The notes beneath the pieces are model-generated. The model had not been told where the DNA came from and ran no database searches. It worked only from the letters and a program-made list of their open reading frames with translations. From NCBI GenBank assembly GCA_003024985.2, contig PXIH01S0002255.1: 13,631 nt of DNA; one strand, 5' to 3'. This document shows positions 8,591 through 13,631 of this stretch, piece after piece. A program made the translations under genes and the position numbers. The stretch comes from Euperipatoides rowelli (Eukaryota > Onychophora > Udeonychophora > Euonychophora > Peripatopsidae). How positions within the stretch are numbered: position 1 is the first letter of the stretch; the number at the start of each line of letters is the position of its first letter.

Positions 8591-8660
8591 TGTTTTTGTC
8601 ATTATAATAAAGCATTGTTTTTGTCATTATATGACATTGTTTCTGACATTATTATAAATA
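8591..8660 (+). repeat. Three imperfect tandem copies of a 22-25 bp unit
   Basis: TGTTTTTGTCATTAT occurs at 8591 and 8616, and TGTTTCTGACATTAT at 8638. The spacing of 25 and 22 bp indicates a small degenerate tandem repeat. Confidence 0.6.
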
Positions 8661-9801
8661 ATGTGCATTTTATTTTATATAGATTGCCAAACATTGTTGA
8701 ATTGTGCCTTCATTATCTAAGAGAAATATTATTTAGATGATAATAATAACATTTTAATTATTATGAACTTATAAATTAAACTGAATCACTTTTCAAATAA
8801 AGTCTGAGTTGTTTATGTTATTCCCAAGAAGATTAATTGCTGAAGAAGATTAACAGGGATTAATTTGAAAATTTAATGATGTTTATTTTATATAAGAATC
8901 GTATCAGGCTTATATTTCAAATTATATATATATTTTATGTGAAATAATTAAAATATAATGTTGAGTCCAGCAGAGCATGTTCTTCGCTTTCTATTTTGGA
9001 GGTGGGGAGCATTAATAGAGGACTTAATATTTAAGCTAGAAATTAAATTTTTGCATCAAATAAAGGTTAGATGGATTATTGTTAAATTACATTTTTATTT
9101 AATTAATCAATAGTTTCAGATGAAGTATAAAAAGAAATTGTTACTGAATGGCTATTGAAAATGCTGAATCTTGGTAGCTTTGATATAAACACAGTAATTA
9201 AAGATAATTCAATTTTGAACAGAACAAGCAAAATAAATTGAAAATCTTTTTTTTTTTTAATAGTTCTTTTGCAACTTATAAAAATTGTAAAACATGTGGT
9301 GTGACGAAGGTTAATAACGGCTTTATTTTTTATTTAGAAACATTATTATCAGTTATTGAACTAAGATAGAGTGACTAGGGCCTTAACTGCAGACACACTA
9401 TTTTTAAGGGTGTAACAATACTGTATATTGAAAATTATTATTTCATTTTTTTTTCTGTGCAGAAAATGTTAGTATAATTTAATATGTTATATACAATTTT
9501 ATTTGTATGTTAAATAATATATTATAATTGACTTTAAAGTGGCACACATTCTCTACAATATACTATTTTCATTGGCAACACTGTCCGTAGTAGTGGCTCG
9601 GTGAGTGCCAAATTTAACTTTAATTTCCATTGTAGAATGTTAACCATATATAATTTAAATGCTAAAGAGATATGACATTGCCTTTAGTAATGGTTTTTCA
9701 TTTGTGACAGTCCAAGGTATATGTAAAAGTGTTTTAAAAGACTAGAAATCATTATTGGTCCTAGATTTGCACACCACTTGCTGGGCACATAAGATAAATA
9801 T

Positions 9802-9894
9802 TTTAGCTGATCTGTGGCTTCTTGAATTATGTCAGCCCCTTGAATGACCAGATATGTGTGTCACTGGCCTTAGCTTACACTTATATCAGCTAAA
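9802..9894. repeat. 10-bp inverted repeat enclosing 73 bp
   Basis: TTTAGCTGAT (9802-9811) and its exact complement ATCAGCTAAA (9885-9894) bracket a segment that is GC-richer than its surroundings (CAGCCCCTTG, CACTGGCCTTAG). It might be a very small inverted-repeat element, but no flanking target duplication is evident and the arms are short. Confidence 0.4.
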
Positions 9895-10704
9895 GATGTT
9901 GTTATTTCGAGTTCAGTTGATCTACCAGTGCTAATCTGCTGGTTTTTGAATCTGTTGTGGATTGTTCTTTTAGGAAACAACTTAATTGTGTCTAAAGGAA
10001 AATCTCGGCGATTTCTAAGGCCTTCAATTGACGTTCGATTTTGCTGAACTCTGTGATATTTTTTTAAGCGAAGGATTGTCCATAAATTCTGGTTTTTTCT
10101 TCGATTTTCTTTTCCCCTTTTATTTTAATTGATATTATTATTTCACCGTGTATCATAGTCTATTTGTGAATGATCAGCCTTACCTGCAGTTGCTTGGATT
10201 TCTAACATTGTGATTTCTTAGTACATACATTATGTTATTTGGAATGGCGGTTCAGAAGACTTATTTAATGGATAATATCTTGACTCTTATGTTCGTTTAG
10301 ACTATAATTACTTTCTTTGAAATAATTATAAAGTCTAATAGCGAATTTACCGATCTGAAGTGTTTCCACCTGGATTATGTTTAACTGTAATGTCATTATA
10401 AGATTCGGCAGATCATGTCATTGACATCATGACTTGTCTCATTTTTTATTTGTTTTATTTATAAATCAAATATGATTTGGAAGCTATGTAAATGAAGCCC
10501 ATATCCTTTTGGGCTAGGGCCTCATATCTTTTAATTTTAATTACAATTAGATTTCATGTAAATAATTATAATTTATTTTAGAAATATATCGCTAGATTGT
10601 TGTTGAGCGATTTATTTTGTATATTTTGCAATTAGTTCAAATAAACGCTAATAATAATAAATTATTAATCCATTCAATTCCAGTTTTTAATTTTCATGTT
10701 GATC

Positions 10705-10747
10705 ATATCTTCTCAAGTTAAAAGAATTTGTAATATCTTCTCAAGTT
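10705..10747 (+). repeat. 15-bp direct repeat
   Basis: ATATCTTCTCAAGTT occurs at 10705-10719 and again at 10733-10747, separated by 13 bp. The 28-bp period suggests a local tandem duplication whose second half has diverged or was lost. Confidence 0.7.
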
Positions 10748-10773
10748 CACATTTACTAATATTTCTTTTCCAG

Positions 10774-10928
10774 GCTGTAAAGGAAATCCCAAAGTTGATA
10801 TGAAGTTGAATTATAAATCTTTTACTATTATTTCCAAAGATGGGATCCACTATCTCCTTTTACCACATATTCTTTTAGGCACATATTTACCTCCTTTCTT
10901 TAAACTCAAAGTCAACATTCTGTTGTAA
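10774..10928 (+). other. Weak candidate for a terminal coding exon
   Basis: TACTAAT, a pyrimidine-rich tract and TTCCAG (ending 10773) look like a branch point and 3' splice site. After it, a frame is open from 10776 through 50 codons (CKGNPKVDMKLNYK...FKLKVNILL) to TAA at 10926-10928. An AATAAA polyadenylation-type hexamer follows at 10955-10960. The peptide is not one I recognise. In AT-rich DNA each of these signals is common, so their coincidence is only suggestive. No matching upstream exon was identified. Confidence 0.18.
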
Positions 10929-11833
10929 ATATTGTATAGTACTACTATTTGTAAAATAAATATAAACTTGCATCAAATGTAATTATAGGATTGGTTGCAA
11001 TACTATGTAACATTAGCCTGAATTTCCTAGATTTTCAATGTTTATCCCAAGTCTCATATTAATTCTAAATGGAATTCTAGTTTCTAGTACTTAAAATTTT
11101 ACTGTGAATTAAATTACAAAAATGTTTAAAAACTGATGAAAAAATTATAGTTTTTTTTAAGGATTTACAGTTGACTTATGTAATAGATATCTGTTTTATA
11201 TTTGTTCAATTTCATATAGTATTTGCGATGTTTGTATTTATCAATTTAATAGCATTACTAACATAGCCTAACTTCAATCCCATCAGTATTCTCTCTTTAT
11301 TCTTCACTGGCAGATATCAGTATATGTACTTATAGTCACAGGCAGTTTATTTAATAGTTAAATGATTGTTGTATTTAGTTAGTTAAGTATTAAAATAAGC
11401 ATTTACAAATTTTTTATTATTGTTGATTGACAAATTTTATTTAAGTGCTGTTTTTATATTTACTCAATTGTAAGTAATTACTGTATTTATGAGATATTTT
11501 TCAAGTAAAGAATAATCTTTTTTCCTTTTATTTGCAGGTTGATTTTTCAGAAACATTTATTTGTTTCCAATATGAAATACTTAACTATCTAGTAACAAAA
11601 GCAATACGTATCTAATATTTGGTTTTAAAGCTCTATATAATATTGTTAAGTGCATTATTGAAAAAATAAAATGTACTAAATTTACAATTAATAATTTTGA
11701 AGGTGTTTATTAAAAACTTAATAATGTATTAAACAAAATATCTAGCTCTTAGTAAATAATCTTTAGTGGTTTTATTGGTGATTTTTTTTTTTCAAATTCT
11801 TTTATTTTAAATAAAACAATAAGCTAGAATTTA

Positions 11834-13056
11834 TTGTTTTACTAGCCCTGTCTCCAAAAAATTCAATTCTAAAGACATATATCAGTAATCCCCCCCCCCA
11901 CCCCTTCCCAAATAATTTCTATCAATTTATTGAAAGCTTTATTTTTATTTTTTTCATAAAATATACTTTTGTATAACATGAATAATTATCCATAAATTTA
12001 CATAGACACCTGGATCCACCCTTCGATAATTTGATGGGCTTCATTACATCTGAATATATTATCCTAATAATTCAATTGATCTGTGTACTGTGCTTTTTGG
12101 GAAAACTTAGTTTCTTAATGTTTCCTTTTAAACATGTTTTACATTCTTCCTCAAACTTTTGACTAAATTTTTGTGGTTACCACCATCCTTAATTATTGTT
12201 TTACTGACGGATTCAGTGTCTAAATGCCCCAATCTCCTGTGCCATAATTTTTCATTCACTTTTTTTTTTGCAAAGTTTTGTCACAATTCTTACCTCTTAT
12301 AAGTCAAGATTGGAGTACTTATTAATAATTCTTTACTTTCAATTTCTCTAAATGTTGCTTTACTCTACCAAATGTTGTTTAAAGTCCTTTTGGTTCATGT
12401 ACCCTACTAAGATTAAACTACATTCAGTTTAAGCAAATACAAGACATTGTCTAACACAATCTTGTATTCTGTTGTTGTTCTTGTAAGTTTAATAACCTTT
12501 CCCTAAAATGTCTAGTTTATCTTTATAAACTTTATATACTATTTAAATCTTCTGTGGAAATGGCAAATAAAGTTATCATATCAACTTGCCATAATTTATG
12601 TCAGTGGCCCTACTATCTAAGGACTGGACATCACATCTGCCTTCTTTTATATTTAAACTTAATAATATGTGGCTTTCAAAGCTTTTAATTTGTCTTCTAT
12701 GTTAAAATTGGTATTTTCTTGAAATATGCACCAGTTCCCCATGACAGAAACATTTAACCTTTTTATAATAATCAATTTTATAATTGATCAAATCTTTTGG
12801 CATTTATTTTTATTTTAATATTGTGCATTATTTTTTTTATCCTTTAATAAAAAAAAACCTTTAGATTCCTATCTGTTTAGTAGCCTTTCTGTTTCATTGC
12901 ATTTATTTTTTAGCTTTTCTTCCAGTAAGAAATAAGATTTTACATCGAGTGAGTTTAAAATTTATTTGTTCTGTCTAAATGTAAAATCAATGTTTCATAT
13001 TGTTTAGGCATCTGCAGCAACATTGATATGGTGAAACTGCACAATCCTATATCACA
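11834..13056 (-). pseudogene. Ty1/copia retrotransposon gag-protease-integrase relic
   Basis: Minus-strand fragments run in the correct order with frame changes. Gag: ISMLLQMPKQYETLI (about 12985-13030) and SLDVKSYFLLEEKLKNKCNE (12952 downward). A damaged CCHC knuckle follows: KCFCHGELVHISRK (12755-12714), lacking the normal spacing and final Cys. Protease: LDSRATD (12620-12600; compare LDSGATDH) and VLDNVLYLLKL (12457-12425). GAG-pre-integrase: KLWHRRLGHLDTESV (about 12250-12206). Integrase zinc part: CKTCLKGN (12143-12120). Integrase core: YSDVMKPI (12056 downward) and FMDNYSCYTKVYF. Finally GGDY then MSLELNFLETGLVKQ (11896-11834), corresponding to the GGEY block with Glu changed to Asp. 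Reverse transcriptase, RNase H and LTRs are not seen. Stops, frameshifts and a poly-C tract show it is inactive. Confidence 0.87.
11890..11904. repeat. C-rich homopolymer tract
   Basis: Ten consecutive C, then A and four C. On the minus strand this is poly-G within the GG(E/D)Y motif of the copia integrase relic, so the tract appears to have grown from the glycine codons of that motif after the element died. Confidence 0.7.
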
Positions 13057-13123
13057 ATCCGCCATCTTTGAACTACTTTTACAGAAGGCCTAAAGATATA
13101 GTAGAACTTTTTCTAAAACTTAA

Positions 13124-13131
13124 AATTATCT
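13124..13131 (+). repeat. Left target-site duplication of SINE
   Basis: AATTATCT here is repeated exactly at 13280-13287. The two copies bracket the tRNA-derived element and define its ends. Confidence 0.7.
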
Positions 13132-13144
13132 GCCGATGTCTCGG

Positions 13145-13201
13145 TGGGTCAGTTAGCAAGAAGATACGCTTTTTTAACTGAGACATCCCGGGTTCGAATC
13201 C
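13145..13201 (+). promoter_or_regulatory. Internal RNA polymerase III promoter (A and B boxes)
   Basis: The A box is TGGGTCAGTTAG (13145-13156) and the B box is GGTTCGAATCC (13191-13201), which fits the consensus fully. The six-T run at 13170-13175 between the boxes could cause early pol III termination. That would weaken this copy. Confidence 0.65.
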
Positions 13202-13225
13202 AGCTTAGTGCATGATAGTCATGTG

Positions 13226-13245
13226 ATGTTTTCTAAAGAAAACAT
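13226..13245 (+). repeat. Hairpin in SINE body
   Basis: ATGTTTTC and GAAAACAT pair perfectly around a TAAA loop. It lies in the tRNA-unrelated part of the SINE and could be a conserved feature of the family or chance. Confidence 0.55.
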
Positions 13246-13279
13246 TATCCTGTGTTCTTTTTTTTAAAAAGAAAATTAC

Positions 13280-13287
13280 AATTATCT
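13280..13287 (+). repeat. Right target-site duplication of SINE
   Basis: This is an exact copy of AATTATCT at 13124-13131 and directly follows the SINE tail (GAAAATTAC). Confidence 0.7.
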
Positions 13288-13631
13288 AGTATTAAATAGA
13301 GAATGTCTATTCCACTTCATGGTTATCATTAGAGTGGAGGCATCATTATTTATTTCTGCATAAACAAACTACTTAGGCTACTTTAAGCAGAAACAAAACA
13401 ATAACAAAAAAAAAGAAAAATGATTAACAGCACTTACCTCCATTTTGTGTTTTTCATTTTAATTTTGGAAACTAATGCTTAGATCATCATTACAGTTGGG
13501 GCATAGTTGTTTGTTTTTTTTTTTTTTTTTTTTTAGGAAATTTCACCCTAAAATTATAACTTATTAAGTAAAGAAAACAAAGCTGATGTATAATTGCCAT
13601 TACTTATGATATTAAGATTAACAAAAAATAA
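13288..13631. other. AT-rich non-coding stretch with T21 tract
   Basis: A run of 21 T lies at 13514-13534, followed by AGGAAATTTC. It could be the poly(A) tail of a minus-strand retroelement lying to the right, a long pyrimidine tract before an AG, or a simple homopolymer. On the minus strand, ATGGAG followed by GTAAGT (junction at 13438/13437) is an ideal splice-donor string, but no exon can be supported. If the SINE landed inside the copia element, more copia gag or its LTR should lie here on the minus strand. I could not recognise any. Confidence 0.5.

Larger units (their letters stand above)
8230..11833. other. Long AT-rich non-coding stretch
   Basis: I see no recognisable gene, RNA gene or element relic across these 3.6 kb. 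Contents are T- and A-runs, a three-copy imperfect repeat (8591-8660), a 10-bp inverted repeat at 9802/9885, a possible hairpin TTGGCA/TGCCAA at 9572-9611 in a slightly GC-richer patch, a 15-bp direct repeat at 10705/10733, and one weak terminal-exon candidate at 10774. The patch 9760-10100 is less AT-rich than its surroundings and could be an old element I cannot name. Confidence 0.5.
13132..13279 (+). mobile_element. tRNA-derived SINE
   Basis: The 148-bp element begins GCCGATGTCTCGGTGGGTCA. An A-box-like TGGGTCAGTTAG (13145-13156) matches the tRNA A-box consensus at 10 of 12 positions. A perfect B box, GGTTCGAATCC, lies at 13191-13201, a spacing suited to an internal RNA polymerase III promoter. 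The tRNA part does not fold as a working tRNA: the T-stem has mismatches and the anticodon region carries a T-run, so it is not a functional tRNA gene. After the B box comes a tRNA-unrelated body with a perfect 8-bp hairpin (13226-13245), then a T-rich and A-rich tail. It is flanked by exact 8-bp repeats, AATTATCT. A SINE depends on a LINE's enzymes; whether an RTE-like LINE such as the one at 4429 was the partner cannot be told. Confidence 0.78.

Noticed and set aside
13132-13205. Functional tRNA gene
   Set aside because: The B box is perfect, but the T-stem has mismatches, the anticodon region contains a six-T run, and flanking duplications plus a non-tRNA body indicate a SINE.

Overview
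This is a strongly AT-rich, gene-poor stretch of animal nuclear DNA. I see no intact protein-coding gene. Every long open frame is either low-complexity repeat or a fragment of a dead transposable element. Relics of an RTE-like LINE, a Ty1/copia retrotransposon, a Tc1/mariner-superfamily transposon of a type common in arthropods, and a tRNA-derived SINE point to an invertebrate such as an arthropod or mollusc. The species cannot be named from this sequence. The window is probably intergenic or deep intronic.

Layout, left to right. 1-1783: AT-rich DNA with a few short inverted repeats. 1784-2687: a 904-bp foldback element with long terminal inverted repeats, a 6-bp target duplication (TATAAT) and a purine-rich hexamer core. 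2951-3617: a wrecked Tc1/mariner-superfamily transposase whose 5' end (leader plus first codons) is present three times in tandem with a 128-bp period, then joined to the C-terminal DDE region. 3618-4428: featureless. 4429-6020: a plus-strand RTE-like LINE ORF relic running from traces of the endonuclease end through reverse transcriptase motifs. 6021-7050: mostly featureless. 7051-8229: a structured non-coding unit consisting of a 30-nt hairpin, a short GCCTTGGTTGGC repeat field, and about 22 copies of a 43-bp minisatellite flanked by a perfect 14-bp inverted repeat. Read on the minus strand this resembles a Helentron-associated (HINE/DINE-1-like) non-autonomous element. 8230-11833: AT-rich DNA with small repeats and one weak terminal-exon candidate. 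11834-13056: a minus-strand Ty1/copia gag-protease-integrase relic. 13132-13279: a tRNA-derived SINE with an 8-bp target duplication, inserted next to the copia gag end. 13288-13631: AT-rich DNA with a T21 tract.

No genes work together here. The window is a deposit of unrelated decayed mobile elements. The points most worth following are the HINE-like unit with its hairpin-bearing minisatellite, and the tandem triplication of a transposase 5' end.
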